From positions 1 to 56,288 of the forward strand of contig NZ_FMWU01000037.1 of the NCBI RefSeq assembly GCF_900103195.1: a stretch of 56,288 nt of DNA, read 5' to 3'. Positions within the stretch are counted from its first letter, which is position 1. Each line of letters opens with the position of its first letter. Made by a program: the position numbers and the translations under genes. Shown here piece after piece: positions 22,934 to 30,657 of the stretch. The notes under the pieces were generated by a model that ran no database searches, was not told where the DNA came from, and was given only the letters and a program-made list of their open reading frames with translations. The stretch is from Methylobacterium sp. UNC378MF (GTDB lineage: Bacteria > Pseudomonadota > Alphaproteobacteria > Rhizobiales > Beijerinckiaceae).

Positions 22934-24114
22934 TGACGCCGACGATCCTCGTGCTGAACGCCGGCTCATCGAGCCTCAAATTCGCCCTCTACGCGGCGGG
23001 CACCGAGACGCCCCTGTGCCGAGGCGGCGTCTCGGGCATCGGCGGCGAGGCGAAGATCGACGCCTCCGGAACCCACACATCCTTCCTCGCCGCGACTCCT
23101 GCGATCGCCCATGCCGACCACGAGACGAGCGTGGCCTGGCTTCTCGACGCGTTGGACGATGCGCCCGACCTGACCTTGACGGCCGCCGGGCACCGGGTGG
23201 TCCATGGCGGACCGGATTTCGCGGAGCCGGTCCGCGTGGACGACGCGGTGCTGGCCGCGCTCGATCGCCTCACGCCGCTGGCGCCGGCCCACCAGCCGCA
23301 CAACCTCGCGGCGATCCGGGCGGTGACGCGGGCTTGGCCCAGCCTGCCCCAGGTGGCCTGCTTCGACACAGCGTTCCACCGCACGCAAGCTCGGCTCGCG
23401 CAGCTCTTCCCGATCCCGCATGCCCTCGCCGATGCAGGACTCGTCCGCTACGGCTTCCACGGCCTGTCCTACCAGCACATCGCCGAGACCCTGCCGCGGA
23501 TCGCGGGCGACAGGGCGGACGGCCGGGTGATCGTCGCCCATCTCGGGCACGGCGCCAGCCTCTGCGCCCTGAAGGACCGCCGCAGCATCGCGACCACGAT
23601 GGGCTTCACGGCCCTCGACGGGCTGATGATGGGCACGCGCTCCGGCGCGGTCGATCCCGGGCTGGTGCTCCACCTCATCCGCGAGCGCGGCCTGGACCCG
23701 GACGCCGTGGCGCACCTCCTGAACGCGGAATCCGGGCTGCTGGGCGTCTCCGGCCTCAGCGACGACGTGCGGGTGCTCCAGGCGAGCGCCGATCCGCGCG
23801 CCGCGGAAGCGCTGGCCCTGTTCGCCTACCGGGCGGTGCGGGAGGCCGGATCGCTCATGGCCGCGCTCGGCGGACTCGACGCGCTCGTGTTCACGGCCGG
23901 GATCGGCGAGAACGCGCCCGCGGTCCGGGCGGCGATCTGCGCCGGGCTGGCCTGGGCGGGGGTCGTCCTCGACGAGAGTTGCAACGCCGCCGGGCGCGGG
24001 CGGATCAGCCGGGCGGAATCCGCGGTCGCCGTCTACGTCGTTCCGGCCGACGAGGAGGCACCGATCGCCCGGGCGGTCAATCGCTTGGTGCCCGGCTTGC
24101 CGGAGCCGGTCTGA
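22933..24114 (+). CDS. ackA: Acetate kinase
   Basis: The 393-residue enzyme interconverts acetyl phosphate plus ADP with acetate plus ATP. Family motifs are LNAGSSSLKFALY at the N-terminus, GHRVVHGG, YGFHGLSYQHI, VIVAHLGHGASLCA, FTALDGLMMGTRSGAVDPG and GIGENAP. Length is normal. The ATG at 22933 overlaps the stop of the Pta remnant. With phosphoketolase in the same module it forms a short route to ATP that does not need Pta. The 3' end overlaps the convergent kinase gene by 38 bases. Confidence 0.94.
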   Translation: MTPTILVLNAGSSSLKFALYAAGTETPLCRGGVSGIGGEAKIDASGTHTSFLAATPAIAHADHETSVAWLLDALDDAPDLTLTAAGHRVVHGGPDFAEPVRVDDAVLAALDRLTPLAPAHQPHNLAAIRAVTRAWPSLPQVACFDTAFHRTQARLAQLFPIPHALADAGLVRYGFHGLSYQHIAETLPRIAGDRADGRVIVAHLGHGASLCALKDRRSIATTMGFTALDGLMMGTRSGAVDPGLVLHLIRERGLDPDAVAHLLNAESGLLGVSGLSDDVRVLQASADPRAAEALALFAYRAVREAGSLMAALGGLDALVFTAGIGENAPAVRAAICAGLAWAGVVLDESCNAAGRGRISRAESAVAVYVVPADEEAPIARAVNRLVPGLPEPV

Positions 24115-25681
24115 TCGCGGGAGCCGGCATCCCGGTCGCTCCGCGGCGGTTGAAGAGGGACAGGATATCCGCGCGCAGGGCCGGCAGCGGCCGGTCGGCC
24201 GCGAGGCGCTGCCATGCGAGCGGACCGCAGCCCCGCGCGACCTGGGCGGCCAGGATGGCGGCGGTGGCGTCCGAGGGGTCGCCCGTGCGCGCCTCGATCC
24301 GGCGCGCGAGGGTCGCGGCCGGGGCCTCCAGCCAGACGCCGCAGAACGGCACGCCGCATGTCCGCGCCACCGCCTCGATCGCCGCCCGTTCCGCGGGACG
24401 GTCGAACACGGCATCCGCGACCGCAGCGTGGCCCGCGGCCAGGACACGGCCCGCCTCCTGCCGCAGGGTCGCGTAGACGCGCTCGGACGCTGCGGCATCG
24501 TAGGCGGAGTCCGGCAGGCGCGTGAGGGCGCCGACCCCGTGCAGGCGCTTGCGGATCCGGTCGCTCGACAGGATGCGGGCGCCGGGTGCCGGCCCAATCC
24601 AGGGCGCGGCCGCCGCGGCGACGCTCGACTTGCCCGAACCGCTGAAGCCGCCGACCGCCAGCAGGCCTGCATCGGCATCCGCGAGCAGATTGCAGGCGAG
24701 GTCGAGATAGGCCCGCGCCTCCGCGGTCCTGGCAGCCGCGTCCTCGGCACCCTCGGCCTGGGCCGCCGTGACGTGGGCGCGGATCACGGCGCGCGTCGCC
24801 ATCAGGAACGGCAGCAGGCCGATCCCCTCGGTCTCGTCCGCCGCGTCGAGGTAGCGGTTCAACAGGAGGTTGGCGAGGTCGGGGCGGTCGCGGTGCCAGA
24901 GATCCATCAGCACGAAGGCGAGGTCGTAGAGCACGTCGATCGTCGCGATGGACTCGCTGAACTCGATCCCGTCGAACGGCGTCGGCCGGCCCTCGAACAG
25001 GCAGATGTTGCGCAGCGTCAGATCGCCGTGGCAGCGGCGGACCTTGCCGGCGGCGCGGCGGGCGTCGAGCAGTGGGACGTGCCGCGCCAGGATGGCCCGG
25101 AACCGGACCGCGAGGGCTTCCGCGATGTTCGCCGGGACGAGGCCGGTCGCCCGGAGCGCGGCGTCGTTCATCTCCACGAGCGCCGCCATGGCGGCGGCTC
25201 CGCCATGCGCGCGGTGGATCTCCGCTCCGGCATGGAAGGCCGCCAGGGCCTGCGCCAGATCCACGATGTGGCTCGGCCCGAGGCGCCCGTCCCGCGCCAT
25301 CGCGTCGAACAGGTCGGCTTCCGGAAAGCGGCGCATCTCCACGACGGCGTCCACGAGGTCTCCGGCCCCGTCGAAGGTCAGGGCGCCATTCGGTTCGCGG
25401 GTGATCCGGCGCGCGCCGCGGTAGAGCGCCGGCGCGGTCCGGCTGTTGAGCGCAACCTCGGCCGTGCAGGCGGCGAGGCGCCGCGCGGGGGTCGAGAAAT
25501 CGAGATAGGGGAAGCGCACCGCACGCTTCAGCTTGAGCACGCGATCCCCCGCCAGGAAGAGGCGGGAAATGTGGGTGGTTACGGTCTCAACCGGCCCCGC
25601 CTCCGCCAGCGCCCGCTTCAGGAACGTCACGACCGCGTTCTGGTCTTCGTACGGCATCGGAGCGATCCCCTGTTGGGTCAT
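24077..25681 (-). CDS. Two-domain kinase: phosphotransferase-like domain plus P-loop AAA kinase
   Basis: The 534-residue protein has an aminoglycoside-phosphotransferase-like N-terminal domain (about 1-320), with the catalytic-loop pattern CHGDLTLRNICLFEG followed by IEFSESIATIDVLYDLAF. A P-loop domain follows (about 335-510) with Walker A GFSGSGKSS near 347. This arrangement is known in bacteria as a fused AAA ATPase of unclear substrate. It is probably a small-molecule or sugar kinase rather than a resistance enzyme. The start overlaps the stop of the MgtA-type gene by 4 bases (ATGA), so the two are translationally coupled. Confidence 0.82.
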   Translation of the reverse strand: MTQQGIAPMPYEDQNAVVTFLKRALAEAGPVETVTTHISRLFLAGDRVLKLKRAVRFPYLDFSTPARRLAACTAEVALNSRTAPALYRGARRITREPNGALTFDGAGDLVDAVVEMRRFPEADLFDAMARDGRLGPSHIVDLAQALAAFHAGAEIHRAHGGAAAMAALVEMNDAALRATGLVPANIAEALAVRFRAILARHVPLLDARRAAGKVRRCHGDLTLRNICLFEGRPTPFDGIEFSESIATIDVLYDLAFVLMDLWHRDRPDLANLLLNRYLDAADETEGIGLLPFLMATRAVIRAHVTAAQAEGAEDAAARTAEARAYLDLACNLLADADAGLLAVGGFSGSGKSSVAAAAAPWIGPAPGARILSSDRIRKRLHGVGALTRLPDSAYDAAASERVYATLRQEAGRVLAAGHAAVADAVFDRPAERAAIEAVARTCGVPFCGVWLEAPAATLARRIEARTGDPSDATAAILAAQVARGCGPLAWQRLAADRPLPALRADILSLFNRRGATGMPAPAIRPAPASRAPSD

Positions 25682-28332
25682 GCCAGTCTGGATCGACGCC
25701 GCGACATCGGCAGGATGGGACCCCGGCCGGGCGCGGCGCGGCCGCCGAGCGCGAAGGGCTTCACCAGCTCGGCCAGGACCAGATAGGTCACCGTGATCGC
25801 CAGCATCGCCAGGAGGACGGGGCCCGGCGGCGGCGTGAATCCGAACCAGTGTCCCACGGGCGTGAACGGCAGCGCGAGGGCGACCGTGAGGGCGGCGAGC
25901 GAGGACACCGCGAGCGCGGCGCTGGGCCGGTCGCGCCAGGGCCGCCCGTTGGTGCGGATGACGAAGATCACGAGGATCTGCGTCGCCATCGATTCCAGGA
26001 ACCAGGCCGTGCGGAATGTCTCCGGCGCCGCGCCGAAGACGACCAGCAGGAGCGCGAAGGTCAGGAGGTCGAACACGGACGACAGAGGGCCCATCACGGA
26101 GGCGAAACGCACGAGGCGTCCCATGTCCCAGATCTGCGGCTGGGCACTGGCCTGCGGCCGCACCCCGTCGAAGGGGATGCCGACCTCGGAGAGGTCGTAG
26201 AGCAGGTTGTTCAAGAGGATCTGAGTCGGGAGCATCGGCAGGAACGGCAGGGCCACCGAGGCTGCGGCCATGGACAGCATGTTGCCGAAATTCGAGCTCG
26301 CGCCCATGCGGACGTATTTCAGGACGTTGGCGAAGGTCCGGCGTCCCTCCGCCACGCCGTCGGCCACGACCTCCAGATCGGGGGCGAGCAGGATCATGTC
26401 GGCCGCCGCCTGGGCGACGCCGGTGGCGCCCTCCACCGACAAGCCGATATCCGCCTGCCGGAGGGCGGGCGCATCGTTGATGCCATCGCCGAGGAACCCC
26501 ACCACGGCGCCGTCGGCCTTGAGCGCGCGCACCACGCGCACTTTCTGGTCGGGGGTGAGGCGCCCGAACGCATCGACCGCGCGCACGCGCACGGCGAGGG
26601 CCTCGTCGCTGAGCGCGGCGACCTCGGCCCCGGACAGGGTGGTCTCGCCCGCGAGGCCGACGAGGCCGGCAAGGCGGTGCACCACGACCGGATCGTCCCC
26701 GGACAGGATCTTCACGCGCACGCCCGCCGCCGCGAGGCGGGCGACGGCGGCCGCGGCGGTCGCCTTGGGCGGATCCGCGAAGGCGCAGAAACCTTCCAGG
26801 ACCAGATCCCTCTCGTCCGTCTCCGCGGCGCCGGTCGAGCCGGTGCGCGAGGCCACCGCGATGCTGCGCAAGCCGTCCCCGGCGAGCGCCCGGACGCGGT
26901 CGAGCGCTTCCGCGCGCTCCGCCTCCGTCATCGGCCGTTGGGCGTCACCCGCACGTCGGTGCATGCAGAGCGCCAGCACCGCCTCCGGTGCACCCTTCAC
27001 GATCAGGAGCGGGCCCTCCGGACCGTCCACTCGGACCGAGCCGGAGCGCCGGGCGAAGTCGAAGGCGCGGCGGCCTGTGAGCCGCCAGCCGGCGGCAGCG
27101 CCCGGAGCGGCACCGACGAGGGCAGCATCGAGCGAACCGCGGTCGCCGCCGAGATCGGCCGCGATGGCGGCGAGCCGGGCGGCCCGCGGATCGTCGCGGC
27201 CGGCCCCGTCGAGGCTCTGGGTCAGGGCGATCTCCGCGGCGGTCAGGGTGCCGGTCTTGTCGGTGCACAGGATCGTCATTGCGCCGAGATCGTGGATGGC
27301 CGCGAGCCGCTTCACGATCACCTTGCGCTTGGCCATGCGCAGCGCGCCGCGGGACAGGGTCACGGTGGTGATCATCGGCAGAAGTTCGGGGGTGAGCCCG
27401 ACCGCCAGGGCCACTGCGAAGAGCAGCGAATCGAGGACGGGACGGCCGAAGGCGACCCGGAAGGCCAGGACCGCGACGACGAGGGCGATCGTCATCCGGG
27501 CGACCACCAGACCGAACGCGCGCAGGTCCCTCTGGAACGGCGACGCTTCCGGCTCCGCCCCAAGGGCCGCAGCGGCCGCGCCGAACATCGTGGCCCGGCC
27601 CGTGGCGGCGACCAGCGCGACGGCCTCCCCGGTCTGCGCCACCGCACCGCGGAACAAGGCGTTGGAGGCCTCGGCAGGGTTCGCGGCGGCGATGGCGCCA
27701 GGCCGCTTCTCCACCGGATAGGGCTCGCCGGTCAGCGCCGCTTCCGCGGCCGTGAAGGCGTTGCTCTCGACGATGAGGGCGTCGGCCGGGACGATGTCGC
27801 CGGCCCTGACGCGGATGAGGTCGCCCGGCACGACGTCCTCCACCGGGATCGTCGTATAGACGCCGTCGCGGCGGACCTCCGCCTTGAGGGCGACCGAGCG
27901 GCGCAGGGCCTCCGCGGCCCTGAGCGCGTGCCCCTCCTGAACGGTATCGAGTCCGATGGACAGCGCGAGGATGGACGCGATGATCGCGCCGCCAATCCAG
28001 TCTCCGGACACGGCCGAGACCAGCGCGGCCACCAGCAGGATCAACGAGAGGGGCTCGAGGATCCGCCGCAGGATCGCCCCGAGACGGGTCACGGCGGCGT
28101 CAGGCGCGTCGACATTCGCGCCATATCGGACCAGGCGGTGATCGGCCTCCGCGGTCGAGAGGCCGCCGGTTGCGCAGCCGAGCGTCGCGGCCAGGGCCTC
28201 AGGGGTCGCTGTCCAGAAATCCGGGACCTGGGCTGGGATGGGATGCGGACTGGAACGCGCCGGACGAAGCGGCCAACGCAGACGCTGCGTCCATGACGGC
28301 GACGGAGGAAGCTCGGACGGCGCGACGATCAT
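25678..28332 (-). CDS. mgtA: Mg2+-importing P-type ATPase (MgtA/MgtB type)
   Basis: The 884-residue P3B-type pump carries M4 motif VGLTPELLPMI, the MgtA signature, and the phosphorylated Asp near 358 in CTDKTGTLT. Also present are KGAPEAVL, GDGINDAPALRQADIG and the C-terminal helices NNLLYDLSEVGIPFD. The actuator loop is TGEP, where most P-ATPases have TGES. It should import Mg2+ into the cytoplasm down the membrane potential. It lies downstream of the small SPW-like gene and upstream of the coupled kinase gene. The symbol is by family only. Confidence 0.9.
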   Translation of the reverse strand: MIVAPSELPPSPSWTQRLRWPLRPARSSPHPIPAQVPDFWTATPEALAATLGCATGGLSTAEADHRLVRYGANVDAPDAAVTRLGAILRRILEPLSLILLVAALVSAVSGDWIGGAIIASILALSIGLDTVQEGHALRAAEALRRSVALKAEVRRDGVYTTIPVEDVVPGDLIRVRAGDIVPADALIVESNAFTAAEAALTGEPYPVEKRPGAIAAANPAEASNALFRGAVAQTGEAVALVAATGRATMFGAAAAALGAEPEASPFQRDLRAFGLVVARMTIALVVAVLAFRVAFGRPVLDSLLFAVALAVGLTPELLPMITTVTLSRGALRMAKRKVIVKRLAAIHDLGAMTILCTDKTGTLTAAEIALTQSLDGAGRDDPRAARLAAIAADLGGDRGSLDAALVGAAPGAAAGWRLTGRRAFDFARRSGSVRVDGPEGPLLIVKGAPEAVLALCMHRRAGDAQRPMTEAERAEALDRVRALAGDGLRSIAVASRTGSTGAAETDERDLVLEGFCAFADPPKATAAAAVARLAAAGVRVKILSGDDPVVVHRLAGLVGLAGETTLSGAEVAALSDEALAVRVRAVDAFGRLTPDQKVRVVRALKADGAVVGFLGDGINDAPALRQADIGLSVEGATGVAQAAADMILLAPDLEVVADGVAEGRRTFANVLKYVRMGASSNFGNMLSMAAASVALPFLPMLPTQILLNNLLYDLSEVGIPFDGVRPQASAQPQIWDMGRLVRFASVMGPLSSVFDLLTFALLLVVFGAAPETFRTAWFLESMATQILVIFVIRTNGRPWRDRPSAALAVSSLAALTVALALPFTPVGHWFGFTPPPGPVLLAMLAITVTYLVLAELVKPFALGGRAAPGRGPILPMSRRRSRLA

Positions 28333-28422
28333 CCGGACCTCGATCCTGAGCCCGCTCCGGGCACCGTTGAATCCATGCCCACCGCGATCTTCGCGGCGTG
28401 CCGGCTGGGCGCGCGAAACCGT

Positions 28423-28635
28423 TCAGACCTCATGGGCCGACGGAGATCCGCTCAGGCGCCAGAGTTCGGAACGCGCCGCGCTGATCGGCGCGGCGCCGAC
28501 GCTCACATGCGACCCCCTCGCCCCGGCGGATTGCTGAAAACCGAGCGCCCAGGGCGCCGCGATCAGGCCGGCGCCGAGCAGGAGGCTCCACCCGTTGAGG
28601 AGGAAGTCCTCCGGCTGATTGTCGATGGTGCGCAT
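28423..28635 (-). CDS. Small membrane protein, SPW-repeat-like
   Basis: The 70-residue protein starts MRTIDNQPEDFLLNGWSLLL behind GGAGAGAG. It has one membrane segment ending IAAPWALGF, like one half of an SPW repeat. The C-terminal 30 residues are polar and not obviously folded, so the gene may be cut short compared with two-helix SPW proteins. It is the first gene of the unit that continues into the MgtA-type pump (90-base gap). The FNR-like box at 28713 is 77 bases upstream. Confidence 0.6.
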   Translation of the reverse strand: MRTIDNQPEDFLLNGWSLLLGAGLIAAPWALGFQQSAGARGSHVSVGAAPISAARSELWRLSGSPSAHEV

Positions 28636-28712
28636 CCTGCGCTCTCTCCACCGGCGCGGCGCGAGCGGCGCCCTTGTCATCGGAACGGTGTTGCAGGGAG
28701 GCTCGGTATGCC

Positions 28713-28726
28713 TTGCGCTAGATCAA
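28713..28726. promoter_or_regulatory. FNR/FixK-like box upstream of the SPW-MgtA-kinase unit
   Basis: TTGCGCTAGATCAA differs by one base from the boxes at 18103 and 21676. It is 77 bases from the start at 28635. Confidence 0.6.
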
Positions 28727-28832
28727 CCGGGAGGCGGCGCTGCGCGCATCCGGCTCTAGCCCCGGACTGACCGCGTGACAGCCGGGGCGGCCGCGCGGAC
28801 ACCCGAGCCTGTGACGTTGCGGGATGGCAGGC

Positions 28833-28970
28833 TCATGCCGATCGCCATTCCGGCAGGGAGTCGCCGCCGACCCGTCGGCGGCACACCAGGCTCCAGAGTG
28901 CGCGGTCGAGGACGTCGCGCACGAGACTTCCGAAGATCCACGCCCGCAGGCAGGTGCTGCACAGTGACGC
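28833..28970 (-). pseudogene. Possible remnant of a Usp C-terminus
   Basis: The minus-strand frame reads RAWIFGSLVRDVLDRALWSLVC before its stop. This resembles the C-terminal Usp segment REWxFGGVTRDVLxxA-x-x-x-V-C of the adjacent genes. No start or upstream Usp sequence is in frame. The match is short and I hold it loosely. Confidence 0.3.
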
Positions 28971-29114
28971 TCGCACCGTGCCGGGAGGGGCGGCATGCCG
29001 CATCCTCGGCGTATCCAGGCCGACCGTCCTCTCCGAACCTCGTCCCGATGAGCTGATCTGCGGTTCGGAAGGGGAACGCCGCAAGCATCGCTCGCTCACG
29101 GCTCTGTCCTGGAC

Positions 29115-29128
29115 TTGAGATGGATCAA
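29115..29128. promoter_or_regulatory. FNR/FixK-like box upstream of the fourth Usp gene
   Basis: TTGAGATGGATCAA is identical to the reverse complement of the box at 11277. It ends 65 bases before the start at 29194. Confidence 0.68.
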
Positions 29129-29193
29129 GGTCGAGCACCCACGGCGGACGCACGGTGGACAGGGTTCATCGTTCTCCGTCGCAGGACCTTCCC

Positions 29194-30012
29194 ATGTCTT
29201 ATGCCAGCATCATGGTCGCAGTCGACGACGGGCTGCACGCCGCACAGCGGGTGCGGCTCGCCGCGGACCTCGCGCATCGCCTCGGCACGCGGCTCGTCGG
29301 CGCCGCCGCATGCCAGCCGGACTATCCCCGGGGATACGGCGAGACGGCCGTGCCCATGGGGACGGCCATCGAGGACATCCGTCAGGTCGCCCTCGCGACG
29401 CTCGGAGATTTCGAGCAGGTGTTCCGCGAGGCTGCGAGCCGATGCGACCGCGTCGAGTGGCGGTCGGACCTCGACCATCCCGTGCGATTCCTGGAGCAGC
29501 AGGCGCGGGCCGCAGACCTCGTCGTCGTCGGTCGCTACGCCAAGAACGAGGGCGTGTCCCTCGGCGCGGCGGTCGACCTCGGCGACGCGCTGATGCGGCT
29601 GGGCCGTCCGGTGCTGGTCGTTCCGCCCGGCGTCGAGCGCGTCGAGGCGAAACGGGTCGTCATCGGGTGGAAGAACACGCCGCAGACGCGCCGGGCAGTG
29701 TCCGACGCGATGCCGCTGCTCAGGCGCGCGGAGACGGTCCAGGTGCTGCGCGTGACCGAGGACGAGGACCAGGCCGAGATCGAGGACGTTGCCCGGTATC
29801 TCGCCCTCCACGATGTGAAAGCGACACCCCGCCGGATCGCGCCCTCGGGCTGGACGGCCGCCGCGGCACTCCAGAGGGCGGCGGTCGAGGCCGATGCGGA
29901 CCTGATCGTGACCGGCGCCTATGGCTACAGTCGCCTGCGGGAATGGTTCTTCGGCGGGGTGACCCGTGACCTCCTCGCCGAAGCATCGGTCTGCAGCCTG
30001 ATGAGCCACTGA
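29194..30012 (+). CDS. Universal stress protein (two Usp domains)
   Basis: The 272-residue protein starts MSYASIMVAVDDGLHAAQRV behind AGGA. It has two Usp domains, with C-terminal loop GAYGYSRLREWFFGGVTRDL and ending CSLMSH, very close in style to the protein at 10393-11208. It is followed after 14 bases by the proline-rich gene at 30027, probably on one transcript. The FNR-like box at 29115 is upstream. Confidence 0.9.
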   Translation: MSYASIMVAVDDGLHAAQRVRLAADLAHRLGTRLVGAAACQPDYPRGYGETAVPMGTAIEDIRQVALATLGDFEQVFREAASRCDRVEWRSDLDHPVRFLEQQARAADLVVVGRYAKNEGVSLGAAVDLGDALMRLGRPVLVVPPGVERVEAKRVVIGWKNTPQTRRAVSDAMPLLRRAETVQVLRVTEDEDQAEIEDVARYLALHDVKATPRRIAPSGWTAAAALQRAAVEADADLIVTGAYGYSRLREWFFGGVTRDLLAEASVCSLMSH

Positions 30013-30026
30013 CGGGAGGGATATCG

Positions 30027-30218
30027 ATGGCCAATCCAGGCAACCCCGGCGATCCTGACCAAGGCTTCCCGCTCCCCTCACCCGCGTGGACGCCGGAGCC
30101 GGCGCAGACCCCGCTCCCGGAGCCCATGGGCGTGCCCGCAACCGAGCCGGACGACGTTCCCCCCCCGAACGAGCCGCTCGGCATCCCGGGCGGAATGCCG
30201 CCGGAGATCGTGCCCTGA
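30027..30218 (+). CDS. Small proline-rich protein
   Basis: The 63-residue protein (MANPGNPGDPDQGFPLPSP at the start) is about one third proline, with no membrane segment or signal peptide, and is probably disordered. The ribosome site GGGAGGG is strong, and the gene follows the Usp gene by 14 bases on the same strand. The family is not recognised. Confidence 0.62.
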   Translation: MANPGNPGDPDQGFPLPSPAWTPEPAQTPLPEPMGVPATEPDDVPPPNEPLGIPGGMPPEIVP

Positions 30219-30657
30219 TCGACGGCGGATCCGGATTGCGCCGGCCGCCGCGCCGTCGGAGACGACCGGGCCGTATCGCACCGCACTCGCCGGCTGGCGC
30301 TATTCCTGCGCGCTGACTTGGAAAAGCCGGTTCGTGAAGGGCCGGTGGGCGGGCGTCCGGATGGTATGGCGGAGACGCCGCCGGCCGTGTGGCAGGCGTC
30401 GCACGACGCCGTCAGACCGTCTCCGAGAAGTGGCTCAACGCGTCAAACACCGGGGCTCACGGTCTCTGGCCCGTCCGGCAACCAGATCTGGCCAGATCTG
30501 GGCAGGGCGCGCCTGAACCGGCAGCATGATGTTCCCGAGACTCATCCCGGACAAGGGGGTGAAGCGCCCGCGGGCGGCGGTGCAAATGGAGACGGCAGGC
30601 TCTCGGCCGGAGAAGCGGCCGAGGTGCCGCCGCACGCAGAGCGCATGGTGGGCGCCG
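30219..30657. other. Spacer between convergent genes with a tandem palindrome
   Basis: No credible gene is seen in 439 bases. It includes a duplicated 10-base palindrome at 30482-30501, listed separately. Confidence 0.5.
30482..30501. repeat. Perfect 10-base palindrome in tandem (two copies)
   Basis: CCAGATCTGG occurs twice head to tail with no gap. Each unit is its own reverse complement, so the 20 bases can form several hairpins or bind dimeric proteins side by side. No function is assigned. Confidence 0.7.

Noticed and set aside
22966..24750. 594-codon minus-strand frame
   Set aside because: It overlaps ackA antisense and the kinase gene in another frame, with arginine/proline-rich product.
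25849..28296. 815-codon plus-strand frame
   Set aside because: It is a shadow of the MgtA-type gene, without ribosome site or motifs.
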